Positions 49,701-59,420 of a DNA stretch of 64,000 bases are shown here, in pieces. The first letter of the stretch is position 1. Every line of letters starts with the position of its first letter. The stretch is from positions 47,697 through 111,696 of the forward strand of contig JAOUHU010000003.1 of assembly GCA_029884455.1 (NCBI GenBank), in the 5' to 3' direction. The notes under the pieces were generated by a model that did no database searches, had not been told where the DNA came from, and saw only the letters and a program-made list of their open reading frames with translations. Made by a program: the position numbers and the translations under genes. The stretch comes from Gammaproteobacteria bacterium. Its GTDB lineage: Bacteria; Pseudomonadota; Gammaproteobacteria; Steroidobacterales; Woeseiaceae.

Positions 49701-50515
49701 TGAGTGACGCAACCTATGGCGATGCGGCGCGATCGTTATACGCTGACGCGACCGCGATGCTCGAGCGCCTGATCGAGGAAAAGTGGTTGCAGGCCCGGGC
49801 AGTGTTCGGCTTTTTCCCGGCCAATTCTGCGGATTGCGATGACGTACTCGTATATGCGGATGAAAAGCGGGCCCGGGTCAGCATGCGTCTTTGTCACCTG
49901 CGACAGCAACGTGCCAAGCCGCCCGGCCAGGCGCAGAATTGCCTCGCCGATTTTGTTGCCCCGGCAGGCAGCGGCAAGGCCGATTACATCGGCGCCTTCG
50001 CGGTCTCGGCGGGATTTGGCATTGAAGAACATGTGGCGCGCTTTGAGGCGCAGCACGATGATTACAGCGCAATTGTTCTCAAGGCACTGGCTGACAGACT
50101 TGCCGAAGCATGCGCCGAGTACCTGCACGAACAGGTGCGGCGGGAATACTGGGGCTATGCGCCGAGCGAAAGTCTGTCGAACGGTGAGCTGATTCGTGAG
50201 GCCTATGTCGGCATTCGCCCGGCGCCGGGTTACCCGGCCTGCCCGGATCATACCGAGAAAGCCAAGCTCTGGGAGTTGCTCAAGGTCGAGGCGAATATCG
50301 GCCTGGAACTGACGGAATCGTTCGCCATGTTTCCGACCGCTGCCGTTAGCGGTTTCTATTTCTCGCATCCGGATGCGCGCTACTTCGCGGTCGGCAAGAT
50401 CGACCGCGACCAGCTGGAGTCCTATGCTGAACGCAAAAACATGAGTCGGACCGAGGCGGAACGCTGGCTGATGCCCAACCTTGGCTTTGAGCCGGATGCG
50501 GCGGAAGTCGCGTGA
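46796..50515 (+). CDS. metH: cobalamin-dependent methionine synthase
   Basis: MetH, 1239 residues, full length with all four modules. The homocysteine domain (1-330) has [11 protein letters not shown] and zinc cysteines in GFNCALGA and [11 protein letters not shown]. The folate domain (~350-620) has [13 protein letters not shown]. The cobalamin cap and Rossmann region (~640-880) carry [20 protein letters not shown] with the B12-ligating histidine. The reactivation domain (~910-1239) has [21 protein letters not shown] for SAM. The ATG at 46796 follows the metF stop; the upstream frame lies inside metF. The cell must therefore make or import B12. Confidence 0.97.
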   Translation: MPADRQKRIASMFDALAERILLLDGAMGTMIQSFALHEDHYRGERFADWATDLRGNNDLLTLTRPEVIRDIHRQFLAAGADILETNTFNSNAPSMGDYGMQALVPELNLAAARLARECADEHAAKVRAPRFVAGVLGPTNRTASISPDVNDPGFRNIYFDDLVHTYEQAAAALIEGGVDFLMVETIFDTLNAKAAIYAIKRSFRSAGVSLPVMISGTITDASGRTLSGQTGEAFWNSVSHADPFMVGFNCALGASELRPYVSELARIVTTGVSAHPNAGLPNEFGEYDETPEQMAAVIAEFAESGFVNMVGGCCGTRPEHIRALREAIKNIAPRVLATPPKRCRVSGLEPLNIGPDDLFVNVGERCNVTGSAVFRKLIEADDYAAAVQIARDQVADGAQIIDVNMDEGMLDSERAMQTFLHLIASEPDVARLPIMIDSSKWSVIEAGLKCVQGKAIVNSISLKEGEESFIRQAELVRAYGAAVIVMAFDEQGQADTVERKVDICKRCYGILTEVVGFDPTDIIFDPNIFAVATGIEEHARYGLDFIEATRRIKAEIPGVLVSGGVSNVSFSFRGNNVVREAIHSVFLYHAIRAGMDMGIVNAGQLAIYEDLPRDLRDAVEDVVLCRRADATERLLEVAERFRGQASGAQARAQDLGWRKEPVEKRLEYALVNGIDEYVVADAEEARLGAERPLDVIEGPLMAGMNVVGDLFGAGKMFLPQVVKSARVMKKAVGHLVPFIEEQQDGAVKSNGKIVMATVKGDVHDIGKNIVGVVLQCNNFEVIDLGVMVPCEKILETARRENAQMIGLSGLITPSLDEMVHVAGEMQRQGFELPLLIGGATTSPAHTAVKIEPKYSGPVIYVKDASRSVGVAQALVEPDTCKQLVEKARSDNRRRREQHSQKTRLSPQLSIVDARERRHRCDWDSYVPPLPGFLGLRVLQEINLEELSRYIDWMPFFNAWEFHGKFPDILSDATYGDAARSLYADATAMLERLIEEKWLQARAVFGFFPANSADCDDVLVYADEKRARVSMRLCHLRQQRAKPPGQAQNCLADFVAPAGSGKADYIGAFAVSAGFGIEEHVARFEAQHDDYSAIVLKALADRLAEACAEYLHEQVRREYWGYAPSESLSNGELIREAYVGIRPAPGYPACPDHTEKAKLWELLKVEANIGLELTESFAMFPTAAVSGFYFSHPDARYFAVGKIDRDQLESYAERKNMSRTEAERWLMPNLGFEPDAAEVA

Positions 50516-50525
50516 TGCGGCCGTA

Positions 50526-53500
50526 TTACCTTTCGACCGAATACAGGATGTCGATTGACTGGGCCTCGCCCGCGCCGGCCTCCAGTACCACGCGTTCTGA
50601 CAGTTTGTAACGCAACAGCAGCGTGCCAAGCCGGCTGAATATTCCATAGGCATAACGCGCGTACAGGCGCGAACCTATTCTCGTACCGGCAATCAACATC
50701 GTTGAATCGCCACCATCGCCGCTCAGGGAAAGTTGATCGAGGCCGAGCGATTGGCCGATCTGATCGGTGAGCCGCGTTGCCTGTCGCAACCCCATTGATA
50801 CGGCGGCTCCCGACAGGTCGCCACCCTCGGACTCGGTTGCCTCGCTGAGTGGTCGGCCAATGACGAGGTAGGACAGGGCATCCACCTCATTCATCGCCGG
50901 TTCCGAAAAAATGGTGGTGCTCAGATCCTGCGCGCGTCCACTCAGACGAATGCCTGCGGTTACAGTGCTGTCGAATGTCTCAATGACGCGCACGGCACGC
51001 ACGTCGAGGATCGGATTATCGAGCGGGCCGGTGAAAACAAGCTCACCTTTCTGAATGGTAAGCTTTTGGCCTTGCGCCTCGAGACTGCCATTGTCGAGCG
51101 TGATGCGGCCTTCGGCGCTCATCGGCCGGTCGTGCCGGAAACGCAGCAGCAGCTCGCCCGAGAGCCCGGTGTCCAGTCCCAGGGCCTTGATCCGCACCTC
51201 ATTGCCAAGCGTGAGGCGGACTTCACCGGCGATGCGGGTGGGCTCAACACGAATCTCTTCTGCACCGAGTACTACAATATCGGCCGACACGGTGGTGGCT
51301 TCGACCGGGATTTCGCGGACCTGGATTGCGGCGCGCGGCACGACCAGGTTGCCACTGAGTTGCCAGCCCTGCGCGTTGCCGACGATCGTCAACTGCGGCG
51401 AACCCCAGACGTGATACTCGGGCCAGTTGACCATTTCGGCAGCCTTGCCAGTCAGCTCGAGCTGGAGCGACCGGCTGGCTTGCATCAGCCTGTCGATCCG
51501 GCCCGTGATGGCCAGGGTACCGTCGCCCGCTTTGGCGGAGCCGGCGAGAGTTGCCGTTCCCTGCGGTGCTCCGGATATGACGAGGTCAATGTTTTCCAGC
51601 GGTACGTTCAGCGCGGGCAGCACCAGGCGACCGTTGCGCCACGCCAGGTCACCGCTCAGTTGCGGCGCAAGTACCGGACCACTGGCACTCAGCGATGCTG
51701 CGATAGAGCCCGCAAAGCCGTCAGTATTTGGGATTACTGCGGTGATCCAGCTCCAGTCATCGCCCGTAAGTCGCAGCTCGCCCTGCATGTTCGCAGCAGT
51801 ATTCAGTGCGGATAATTGCAGATCGAGTTCAGCGCTTACGCGAGGCTCAATCGATAACGACGCGCGCGCAACCACGCCACCGTCCAGGAAATTCGCGCGC
51901 AGTTCGGCCCGCGGCACGCGGACATCCGTGCTCTGGTCGCGCCCTTCAATCACGCGCAGCACGCTGTCCTGCTGTTGCCACTGCAGCGTGCCGGACCAGG
52001 TACCGGCGCGCCGCGCGACGTCGATGCTGGCGGAGGCATCTCCCAGCAGTCGGAAATCGGCCGGCAAAAAACTGTCCGCGAGGCTAAGCGGTATGCGCTC
52101 AATGTCCGCCACGATGCCGATCTCATCGTCCGCAACCTCGAGCCGCACGAGTTGCAGTTGACCACTGTCGCCCGACCACCGGTGTCGATCGACTGTAAAG
52201 CCGGCGTCGGTAATACGAAATGCAAAAGCTTCCTGCAGTTTCCAGTCGCCTGTGCCTGGCTCATTGATTGTCGCGCGCTCGATACGCCCGACCCGGGTTG
52301 ATCCATCCCGCCGCAGCGCACCGGCAGCGTCGATGCGCAGGCCGCGGACCTGCCAATCAAGCTCCAGCTGCACATCGTCCGGCGCGCCCCGACCCTCGAT
52401 TTCAAAGCTGCCGTAATTGGCATCACCGTTTTGCAGTGCAACGACGCGCGCGCGAACATGCGCCGCAACCAGCGTCGAGTCCCGGAGCTCGACCGCAATG
52501 CTTTGTGCACGCCAGCTGCCGAACGCGAGCTGCTCCGCCTGCACTTCGCCGCTGATGCGCGGCTGCTCAAGCGAACCACGCAGGCGCGCGTCGCCGCGTA
52601 CCAGTCCGCCGATATCAGGCCGCAAGGCGTGCAAATCGTTCGCATCGACAGACACGGACCAGTTGAGTTCGCCGGCTCTTAGCTGGCCATCGAAGCGCAG
52701 CTTGTTGCTGCCGACCGCCAGTTCGCAGCGGGTGCAGCTGATGAACTGCGGCGCGAGTTCGGTCGAGCCTCGTCCCGTAATTGGCGCACCCTCAAGCAGG
52801 CCGCTTAGCTCGAACTCTGCCCGGGCGGCAATATTCGGCAGCCAGGACACGCTGCCGCTGAACTCGGCGGCGGCGAATGCGGTGCGCAGCTCTACGGCGA
52901 ATTCGTCGAGCTGCTGCAGGTCACCGCTGCCGGATCCGGCGAATTGCATTTCCAGCTTGTCAGCGGTAATAACCGTGCCCGAATAGTCGACCTTGTAATC
53001 GTTGCGGGTGCCGCGGAACTCTGCGCTGCCGTTTGGCAGGCCATAGTCCTGTAAAACCCAGTCCTGCCAATTGACTGCAGCCGCAAATACCGGCTCCGGC
53101 TGGTTCAGGATCTGTACCGTGCCAGCCAGCGCAAACGGGTATGGTCCAGCCACCGATTGTTCGACATTCAGCAGTGCGAGCGATCCTTGCACCTGACCCT
53201 GACCAGACCAACCCTGGTCCGCGAGCCCCCAGGCAACCTGCGCAGACAAAGGTACGTCGCCGGCCAGTGTCATCCGGACGTCCTGCGCGGCGATATCGAC
53301 ACCGCTCAGAGAAACAGCGATCGCCCTGGCTGCAATGCGGTTGCCGCGAACGGTTGTGGTGTGGAGCGAAATGTTTTCAATCTGCTTTGGCTCGCCGCTG
53401 CCGGTGAAAATCAATTCGCCGATCTCGCCGTTTGCGACCGCGATAACGATCGGCAGTGGTTTCATTGAGAGTGTCAGTCCCGCCTGATCGGGTGCTGCCT

Positions 53501-53840
53501 CGCTGTAGCTCCGGATCTTTAGTGTCGCAGCCCGCAATTCGCTGAGCGCCAATTGACCGGCAACGACGCCGCTCCAGTCGACACGAATGACCGCGTCACT
53601 GGCCAGGATTTCGCGATCCGCGTCGCGGTACTGCAAGGATGAAAACTGCAGGCCTTCCCAGGCGGTACCAGCCAGGCCTGCGATGACGAGCTCGCCAGGG
53701 AGCACTGCGTCGACTCGTTGCAGTGCCCAGTGAGTGCCGCGCTCCGTGTTCAAAATCGTGGCGACGGTCACCGCCAGCAAAACAGCCAGCACGACCAGCG
53801 CCATGGTGCTGCGCAAGCACCATTGCCACAACCGCCGCAT
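50526..53840 (-). CDS. tamB: translocation and assembly module subunit TamB
   Basis: TamB, 1104 residues, an AsmA-like bridge protein anchored in the inner membrane by an N-terminal helix (about 8-30) and spanning the periplasm as a long beta-taco. The DUF490 domain fills the C-terminal third, with VPRAAIQVREIPVEATTVS, GQKLTIQKGELVFTGPLDNPILDVRAVR (in pieces) and ALSYLVIGRPLSEATESEG. The chain ends in RVVLEAGAGEAQSIDILYSVER. TamB with TamA helps assemble some outer-membrane proteins and moves phospholipids. It overlaps the tamA stop (TGATG). Confidence 0.94.
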   Translation of the reverse strand: MRRLWQWCLRSTMALVVLAVLLAVTVATILNTERGTHWALQRVDAVLPGELVIAGLAGTAWEGLQFSSLQYRDADREILASDAVIRVDWSGVVAGQLALSELRAATLKIRSYSEAAPDQAGLTLSMKPLPIVIAVANGEIGELIFTGSGEPKQIENISLHTTTVRGNRIAARAIAVSLSGVDIAAQDVRMTLAGDVPLSAQVAWGLADQGWSGQGQVQGSLALLNVEQSVAGPYPFALAGTVQILNQPEPVFAAAVNWQDWVLQDYGLPNGSAEFRGTRNDYKVDYSGTVITADKLEMQFAGSGSGDLQQLDEFAVELRTAFAAAEFSGSVSWLPNIAARAEFELSGLLEGAPITGRGSTELAPQFISCTRCELAVGSNKLRFDGQLRAGELNWSVSVDANDLHALRPDIGGLVRGDARLRGSLEQPRISGEVQAEQLAFGSWRAQSIAVELRDSTLVAAHVRARVVALQNGDANYGSFEIEGRGAPDDVQLELDWQVRGLRIDAAGALRRDGSTRVGRIERATINEPGTGDWKLQEAFAFRITDAGFTVDRHRWSGDSGQLQLVRLEVADDEIGIVADIERIPLSLADSFLPADFRLLGDASASIDVARRAGTWSGTLQWQQQDSVLRVIEGRDQSTDVRVPRAELRANFLDGGVVARASLSIEPRVSAELDLQLSALNTAANMQGELRLTGDDWSWITAVIPNTDGFAGSIAASLSASGPVLAPQLSGDLAWRNGRLVLPALNVPLENIDLVISGAPQGTATLAGSAKAGDGTLAITGRIDRLMQASRSLQLELTGKAAEMVNWPEYHVWGSPQLTIVGNAQGWQLSGNLVVPRAAIQVREIPVEATTVSADIVVLGAEEIRVEPTRIAGEVRLTLGNEVRIKALGLDTGLSGELLLRFRHDRPMSAEGRITLDNGSLEAQGQKLTIQKGELVFTGPLDNPILDVRAVRVIETFDSTVTAGIRLSGRAQDLSTTIFSEPAMNEVDALSYLVIGRPLSEATESEGGDLSGAAVSMGLRQATRLTDQIGQSLGLDQLSLSGDGGDSTMLIAGTRIGSRLYARYAYGIFSRLGTLLLRYKLSERVVLEAGAGEAQSIDILYSVER

Positions 53841-55594
53841 CAGAAATCGGGTCCGAGGCTGATGTGCACTCGAAAGTCCTGGTCCGGAGCGTCGAGCGGA
53901 TGAGCGACATCGAAGCGAATCGGCCCAACCGGCGAATACCAGCGCAGGCCAATGCCCACGCCGGTACTCAATTCGATGTCGGTGCCATTGAAGGCGCTAC
54001 CAGTATCGGCAAACACAGCAACTGCCCACTTGTCCCGGAACAGGTAGTCAAACTCGATGCTCGCCTCAACCAGGTTGCTGCCGCCGGTGACCTCACCGTT
54101 GCTGTCCACGGGACCGAGGGATTCATAGTCGTAGCCGCGTATGCTTCGATCGCCACCCGCGAAGTAGCGCACCGACGGCGGTAATTCAGTGAGCTCATCC
54201 TTGAGCGTAGTAGCGCCGGTAGTGCGGGTCAGAATTCTCGTTTTTTGGCCAAGGCCATGGATCCAGCGCGCTTTTGCCTGCAGTTGCAGAAAGCTGGTAT
54301 CGGACCCGAGCGAGTCGCTTGCACCACGGACGTCGAAATTCAGGCGATAGCCACCCGGCGAGCGACTCAAGGTGCGTCCCTTTTCCTTTTCCCAGTTATT
54401 GCCGAAGATGATCAGTTGGCTGGTCGTTTTCTGGTCGGCAACCTCGTACCTGTCGTATTCGAAATTCAGATAGCGGGTCTCGAGCCAGGCATCGCCCAGA
54501 TTTCTGGATCGCAGAATGCCTAACTTGAGGGTGTCACTGCTGCTGGTCTCGGTGTCTTCATGCTGTGCGCCGGCAATAATGCTTAACCACTCGCGACGTG
54601 GATTCGATCTTGGCCAACGATAAGTACCGTCCAATTGCGACTGCACCGGCGAGACGAAAAGTTTGCTCTCCATCTGGTGGCCTTTGTCGTTGATGCGGCG
54701 ATCGGTATAGCCAAGCCGCCCATGCAGGCCTGTGTCAGTCGTAAATCCGCCGCCCACCGAATACAGGCGGCGCTTTACAGGTGCCAGGTCCACATTCACA
54801 GGCACCACCTTCGCGGCTGTGTCGAGAGGCTCGGTTGAGATGGAGACCGTTTCGAAATAGCCGCTGCCGTTCAGCGCTTCGTAGAGTTCGCTGATCAACC
54901 GCGGGGTGTAGGGTTCACCCGGTCGAATATTGGTGTAACCCTGAAGCAGGCGCTCGCGCAGAATGTTTTCGGTAAACGAGACCGTGCCGAACACGTACTT
55001 GCTGCCACTCTGCAACTGTAGTTCAACATCCGCGGCGCGCGCGCTGCGATCGACGGTCACCTGGCTGCGTACGTATTCCGCATCAAAGTAGCCGGCATTG
55101 ATCGCCCTCTGCAACAGGCCTGATTTATAGTTGTCATAGGCACCGTGATTCAGCACCTTGCCAACCGCTGGTGGTGGCTGCGTGACCCCCGGCAGCAGTG
55201 TCGGGTCGGCAGCGCCTGGGCCGAGTACTTCGATCTTGCTGGAGCGTATGAGCGTCGGCGCGCCAGCCACGATCTCGAAGCTGGCGTGCCAACAGTCTTC
55301 GTCCCAGGCAAGCGTCTTCTCTATTGCCGGCTCGTAGTAGCCGAGCGCCTGCAACGCCTCGCCGATTTTCTGGTCTGCATCGCGAAACAGGCGTTCAATT
55401 CGCCACCGCGCCGAATCGCAGCTGCTGGCCGTCATCGGCAGGAGAGCACGCACATTCGCCGCAAGCGCATCGTCGAGGCCGCGAATTTCTACGTCCGCGC
55501 GCGCTGCGCATACGGCCAGCAAGCAAAATGCCAATGCGACGCCGGCCCGTACATACGGCGGAACCGGAGCGCATAGATTCGGCTGTGACTTCAT
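53840..55594 (-). CDS. tamA: autotransporter assembly complex protein TamA
   Basis: TamA, 584 residues, an Omp85-family outer-membrane barrel with three N-terminal POTRA domains (about 40-270) and a 16-strand barrel. YTNIRPGEPYTPRLISEL near residue 215, RYFAGGDRSIRGYDYESLGP near 470 (the Omp85 lid-lock RGY motif) and SPVGPIRFDVAHPL near the end are typical. The ATG at 55594 gives a signal peptide (VALAFCLLAVCAARA); the longer frame to 55657 is rejected. Divergent from mscS. Confidence 0.94.
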   Translation of the reverse strand: MKSQPNLCAPVPPYVRAGVALAFCLLAVCAARADVEIRGLDDALAANVRALLPMTASSCDSARWRIERLFRDADQKIGEALQALGYYEPAIEKTLAWDEDCWHASFEIVAGAPTLIRSSKIEVLGPGAADPTLLPGVTQPPPAVGKVLNHGAYDNYKSGLLQRAINAGYFDAEYVRSQVTVDRSARAADVELQLQSGSKYVFGTVSFTENILRERLLQGYTNIRPGEPYTPRLISELYEALNGSGYFETVSISTEPLDTAAKVVPVNVDLAPVKRRLYSVGGGFTTDTGLHGRLGYTDRRINDKGHQMESKLFVSPVQSQLDGTYRWPRSNPRREWLSIIAGAQHEDTETSSSDTLKLGILRSRNLGDAWLETRYLNFEYDRYEVADQKTTSQLIIFGNNWEKEKGRTLSRSPGGYRLNFDVRGASDSLGSDTSFLQLQAKARWIHGLGQKTRILTRTTGATTLKDELTELPPSVRYFAGGDRSIRGYDYESLGPVDSNGEVTGGSNLVEASIEFDYLFRDKWAVAVFADTGSAFNGTDIELSTGVGIGLRWYSPVGPIRFDVAHPLDAPDQDFRVHISLGPDF

Positions 55595-55647
55595 ACAGGC
55601 TGAGTGTAAAGTGGTCGAGGTGATTGCAATTGTGACAGTTCGCGAAA

Positions 55648-56514
55648 ATGGAAGCACTTAAGACTATCTGGACCCTGCCGGTGTTCACTTTTGGTGACGG
55701 CGTTTCTGTTCGGGTCAGCCAGTTATTTCTCGTTGCCCTGGTTCTGCTTGGAGGCTATGTCCTGAGCAAGGTCATCGAACGACTGATCCGACGCCGCCTG
55801 GCCCAAACGGAGATTCGGCCAGATGCCGCGTTGCTGATGCAACGCTTTGTTTACTATGGCCTGCTTACCGCTGTAGTAATGACCGCCCTGAGCCTGCTGC
55901 ATGTCCCGCTTGGCGCGTTCGCGTTCATTTCTGGTGCCGTTGCAATCGGCGTCGGATTTGGTGCGCAGAATATCGTCAATAACTTTATCAGCGGCTGGAT
56001 TCTTCTCGTGGAGCGGCCTGTGCGCGTGAATGATTTTGTCGAAATCGACAGCTACCAGGGCGTCGTTGAAAATATCGGTAACCGTTCGACCCGCATTCGG
56101 CGCGTTGACGGCGTGCATTTGTTGATTCCGAACAGCCAGATGCTAGAACGTACGGTCGTCAACTGGACTCTGGTCGACGACCGCATTCGCACCGTGCTGA
56201 AAGTGGGTGTGGCGTATGGCTCGCCGCTGCGGCGCGTGGCGGAACTTATCGAACAGGCCGTCCGGGAGCAGCCGGACGTAATACCGGACCCACCGCCGAT
56301 TGTCGTTTGTGACGACTTCGGTGACAGCGCGATCCTGTTCGAAGCCTATCTCTGGTCCGAGGTCGGCGGCGAACGGGAGCTGCGGCAGATTCGCAGCAAT
56401 ATTCGATTTCGTATTGACGAGCTATTCAGCGAACACGGCATCGTCATCGCATTTCCACAGCTCGACGTTCACCTGAACAGCGTCGCGCCAATTCAGATGC
56501 CGGCTCTCAAATGA
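55648..56514 (+). CDS. mechanosensitive ion channel, MscS family
   Basis: A 288-residue small-conductance mechanosensitive channel protein. Three membrane segments (about 20-40, 62-82, 88-110) precede the pore helix region GVGFGAQNIVNNFISGWILL and the cytosolic vestibule beta domain (ERPVRVNDFVEIDSYQGVV). It protects cells from hypo-osmotic lysis. Its stop overlaps the next gene by ATGA. Confidence 0.92.
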   Translation: MEALKTIWTLPVFTFGDGVSVRVSQLFLVALVLLGGYVLSKVIERLIRRRLAQTEIRPDAALLMQRFVYYGLLTAVVMTALSLLHVPLGAFAFISGAVAIGVGFGAQNIVNNFISGWILLVERPVRVNDFVEIDSYQGVVENIGNRSTRIRRVDGVHLLIPNSQMLERTVVNWTLVDDRIRTVLKVGVAYGSPLRRVAELIEQAVREQPDVIPDPPPIVVCDDFGDSAILFEAYLWSEVGGERELRQIRSNIRFRIDELFSEHGIVIAFPQLDVHLNSVAPIQMPALK

Positions 56515-57488
56515 CATCGGGCGCGCATAGTTTTGAATTCGCATTGTTGTTCGATGGCAATGGCGGCGCACGCGAACTCAGCGAAGACGAAGTGAGAAAC
56601 TGGACGGCAGCGGACGGCATCCTGTGGGTTGACATTGACCAGGGGCAAAAGCAGGGACGTGCATGGCTGACCGATCACGCCGGACTTAAGGCAGACATGC
56701 TTGGAATATTGCTGGCCGGCGAAACACGACCGCGTTCTGTTGCTACGCCGGACAGTCTTGCACTCATCATGCGCGGCATCAATATGAATCCGGGTGCGGA
56801 ACCGGACGACATGGTTGCGGTGCGAGTGGTGCTCGATTCACACAGAATTTTTTCCTCGCATCGGCGCAAGCTGTTGTCCGTGCGAGACCTGCGGCAGGCG
56901 TTGCTCGACGGCACGGGGCCAAAGTCAGTCGGCGATTTTGTCGCGAGCCTGACTCGTTTCCTTGCCACCCGGATCGAAGCGGCCGTGGAAAATATTGAAG
57001 AGTTAATTGAGAATCTGGATGAGCAAATCGGTGCCGGTGAGATTGCTGACGTCCGTAAACAGCTAAGCATTGCCCGGCGGCAGGCGGCAGCCATCCGACG
57101 GCACCTGGCGCCGCAGCGAGAAGCACTGGATCGCCTCGCGAGGTCTACTACGAGCATCTTGACCGAGCGCGAACTGATCGCGATTCGGGATGAGGGTGAT
57201 CACGTTTCGCGCAACATTGAAGACCTGGACCTGGCTCGTGAGAATGCGCTGGTCGCCCAGGAAGAGCTTAGCAACCGCGTAGCACAGGAGCAGAACACGC
57301 GCATGTACCTGTTGTCGGTGGTAGCCGCGATCTTTTTGCCACTCACATTTGTAACCGGTTTGCTCGGCATGAATGTCGCGGGCCTGCCCGGCACGACGAA
57401 TTCCTACGGCTTTGTAGTTGCCACGATCGTGATGATCGGTCTCGGCATCGGCCTGGTACTGTTCTTCAAATGGCGCAGATGGCTTTAG
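56511..57488 (+). CDS. zntB: CorA-family zinc transporter ZntB
   Basis: A 325-residue CorA-type cation transporter. A large cytosolic N-terminal domain is followed by a long helix and two C-terminal membrane segments with the pore motif LLGMNVAGLPG (GMN) and a basic tail FKWRRWL. WTAADGILWVDID and FLATRIEAAVENIEELIENLDE are typical of ZntB. It moves zinc, probably coupled to protons. It overlaps mscS by ATGA and convergent marR by 4 bp. Confidence 0.9.
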   Translation: MTSGAHSFEFALLFDGNGGARELSEDEVRNWTAADGILWVDIDQGQKQGRAWLTDHAGLKADMLGILLAGETRPRSVATPDSLALIMRGINMNPGAEPDDMVAVRVVLDSHRIFSSHRRKLLSVRDLRQALLDGTGPKSVGDFVASLTRFLATRIEAAVENIEELIENLDEQIGAGEIADVRKQLSIARRQAAAIRRHLAPQREALDRLARSTTSILTERELIAIRDEGDHVSRNIEDLDLARENALVAQEELSNRVAQEQNTRMYLLSVVAAIFLPLTFVTGLLGMNVAGLPGTTNSYGFVVATIVMIGLGIGLVLFFKWRRWL

Positions 57489-57988
57489 GCCAGGCGCATT
57501 ATGCGCCGCAATAGTCCGGCCAGCTGCTCCTGTTCGTTCGCTGTCAGGCCGCAAACGCTTTCGCGGGCGGCATCGAGCCGAAAACGAATTGCCTCATCAA
57601 TCACCCGGCGACCTTTGGCGCTCAGAATGACGATGACCCCACGGCGATCTTCCTTGTCAGGTCGCCGCCGAACCAGGCCGCGCCTTTCGAGCCGATTAAT
57701 GCGGTTGGTCATGGCGCCACCGCTGAGATCGGTGGCACGGGCGAGGCGGGTGGCCGCGAGCGCAAACGGGCGGCCCTGCCGGCGCAGCGCCGACAATACG
57801 TCATATTCCCAAAGCTCGAGCGCAAGCGGCTGCAGCGCCCTGTTGGCATCGCGGTAGAACGAGCGATACAGCGCCATGACCCGAATTACGACTCCGAGCG
57901 GCGCCGTATCCAGCTCCGGCCGCTCTTCCGACCATTGCTGCAATATGTCGTCTACGGCGTCATACTTTGATATGAAATTACTTGACAC
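57485..57988 (-). CDS. MarR family transcriptional regulator
   Basis: A 167-residue winged-helix regulator. The family start VDDILQQWSEERPELD, the wing region RRGLVRRRPDKEDRRGVIVILSAKG near residue 115 and the recognition helix DLSGGAMTNRINRLERRGL are clear. The start is uncertain: the frame opens at 58078, but homology begins near 57970, and a GTG at 57988 gives a suitable short leader. No ATG lies in the right place. The target is unknown; the adjacent small acidic gene has a promoter overlapping this gene's 5' end. Confidence 0.85.
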   Translation of the reverse strand: MSSNFISKYDAVDDILQQWSEERPELDTAPLGVVIRVMALYRSFYRDANRALQPLALELWEYDVLSALRRQGRPFALAATRLARATDLSGGAMTNRINRLERRGLVRRRPDKEDRRGVIVILSAKGRRVIDEAIRFRLDAARESVCGLTANEQEQLAGLLRRIMRLA

Positions 57989-58010
57989 CAAACTAAAATA
58001 GCAGATACTG
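57982..58010 (+). promoter_or_regulatory. strong promoter-like sequence for the acidic small protein
   Basis: A perfect -35 TTGACA (57982-57987) is followed by GATACT (58004-58009, 16-base spacer) or ATACTG (17-base spacer). Transcription would start near 58017. It overlaps the 5' end of the divergent MarR gene, so MarR could influence it. Confidence 0.5.
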
Positions 58011-58217
58011 CGCCGAAGGGCCGCCCTTTTTGATGAATTCCACAAATGGAAAACGCTGTTGAACAGCAGGGCTTTCACGCCGCAAGGGACACCGGTGATG
58101 CGATGCCGTGTCTTATCGATTCCACCACCTTGAGCAAACCGCGACTGGCGTATTCATCGTCGACTTTGGTGTGCCCAGGGTTTTTCTGTACGACCCTGTA
58201 ATAGAGGAGATTTTAAA
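58011..58217 (+). other. untranslated leader of the acidic small protein gene
   Basis: About 200 bases between the promoter and the start codon hold no convincing gene. Small dyads are visible: AAGGG-CCG-CCCTT followed by TTT near 58015-58031, TTCCA-CAAA-TGGAA, and GCTGTT-G-AACAGC near 58065. The long leader could be regulatory, but I do not recognise a riboswitch class. Confidence 0.35.
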
Positions 58218-58463
58218 ATGCGTCCGTTATATGAGGACTTTGATGACATGGATGACTTCGATTTCGCCGACAATGCTGCGGTAGGCAAGGCAATGCGCGC
58301 ACAGAAGCGAGCCGAACGTCGTGCGGGTGGCAAAAAACATGTTGCTCGCCATGCCGTCGACCCTGACGATGATTTCGACGACTTTGACTACGATGACGAC
58401 GATTTCAACGATTACGATGACGATGAATTCGACAAGTATTCCGGAGTGGGATTGGATCACTGA
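58218..58463 (+). CDS. small aspartate-rich polyampholyte protein
   Basis: An 81-residue protein that I cannot assign. It has an acidic N terminus (EDFDDMDDFDFADN), a basic middle (AMRAQKRAERRAGGKKHVARH) and an acidic C-terminal half in which Asp runs alternate with Phe or Tyr (DDDFDDFDYDDDDFNDYDDD). It is probably disordered. A strong Shine-Dalgarno GAGGAG lies 8 bases before the ATG, a consensus-like promoter lies upstream, and a perfect terminator hairpin follows, all supporting a real and well-expressed gene. No membrane segment or signal is seen. Cation buffering or nucleic-acid mimicry are only speculation. Confidence 0.78.
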   Translation: MRPLYEDFDDMDDFDFADNAAVGKAMRAQKRAERRAGGKKHVARHAVDPDDDFDDFDYDDDDFNDYDDDEFDKYSGVGLDH

Positions 58464-58468
58464 TCGAA

Positions 58469-58497
58469 AAAAGGGGCGCTGATGCAGCGCCCCTTTT
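58469..58497. terminator. bidirectional intrinsic terminator
   Basis: A perfect 13-bp stem AAAAGGGGCGCTG / CAGCGCCCCTTTT with a 3-base loop lies between the convergent acidic-protein gene and rimK. The A and T runs on both sides make it usable in both directions. Confidence 0.92.
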
Positions 58498-58499
58498 GT

Positions 58500-59405
58500 T
58501 TAGCCGCTACCACGTGTTTTTGTACGACCATGGCGCGCGTTTTTCTCGATGAACTCGATGATAATGCTGGCAACATCGATCTGAGTCGCGGTCTCGATTC
58601 CTTCGAGTCCTGGGCTCGAATTGACCTCCATCACGACCGGCCCGCGCGCGGATCGCAATAAGTCCACACCCGCGACGTTCAGGCCCATCGCCTGCGCGGA
58701 GCGCACTGCGGTGCTGCGTTCTTCCTTGCTAATCTTGACTACTTTGGCCGTGCCGCCGCGATGCAGGTTGGATCGAAACTCGCCTTCCCTGCCTTGACGA
58801 ATCATGGATGCGACAACCTTGTCGCCGACGACGAAGCAGCGAATGTCGGCGCCGCCAGCTTCCTTGATGAATTCCTGTACCATGAAGTTCGCTTTCAGGC
58901 CGCGAAACGCCTCGATTACACTTTCTGCCGCTTTCTTGGTCTCGGCGAGCACCACACCAACTCCCTGCGTGCCCTCCAGCAACTTGATAACGACCGGGGC
59001 ACCGCCGACCAGGTCGAGCAGGTCGTCCGTATCTCCCGGTGAATTGGCGAAACCGGTCCTGGGCAGTCCGATTCCCTTGCGCGACAGCAATTGCGCCGCG
59101 CGCAGCTTGTCGCGCGAGCGTGTGATCGCAACGGATTCGTTAACCGAATAGACACCCATGACTTCGAATTGCCGCACCACCGCGGCGCCGTAGAATGAAA
59201 CTGACGCGCCGATGCGCGGAATGATGGCATTCACACCCCAGATCGCGTGGCCATTGTAGTGCACGCTCGGACTACTGCTGACGATGTTCATGTAGCAGCG
59301 CTTGTGGTTTATGACCAGCATATCGTGGCCGCGTTGTTCACCGGCTTCGACGAGACGCTTGGTCGAGTAGAGATTTCTGTTGGTCGACAAAATTCCGATT
59401 TTCAT
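58500..59405 (-). CDS. rimK: ribosomal protein S6 glutamate ligase RimK
   Basis: RimK, 301 residues, an ATP-grasp enzyme that adds glutamates to the C terminus of ribosomal protein S6. Family motifs are [18 protein letters not shown] at the start, [20 protein letters not shown] near residue 63, [14 protein letters not shown] near 140 (ATP loop), [20 protein letters not shown] near 185, and [16 protein letters not shown] near 258 (metal site). Last gene of the mgtE operon, 15 bp after the aspartoacylase-like gene. Confidence 0.94.
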   Translation of the reverse strand: MKIGILSTNRNLYSTKRLVEAGEQRGHDMLVINHKRCYMNIVSSSPSVHYNGHAIWGVNAIIPRIGASVSFYGAAVVRQFEVMGVYSVNESVAITRSRDKLRAAQLLSRKGIGLPRTGFANSPGDTDDLLDLVGGAPVVIKLLEGTQGVGVVLAETKKAAESVIEAFRGLKANFMVQEFIKEAGGADIRCFVVGDKVVASMIRQGREGEFRSNLHRGGTAKVVKISKEERSTAVRSAQAMGLNVAGVDLLRSARGPVVMEVNSSPGLEGIETATQIDVASIIIEFIEKNARHGRTKTRGSG

Positions 59406-59420
59406 GTTATCCCTCTTCGT

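Noticed and set aside
58218..58463. 77-residue Val/Ile-rich frame antisense to the acidic small protein
   Set aside because: It is the complement of the GAT/GAC Asp repeats; the plus-strand gene has the promoter, ribosome site and terminator.
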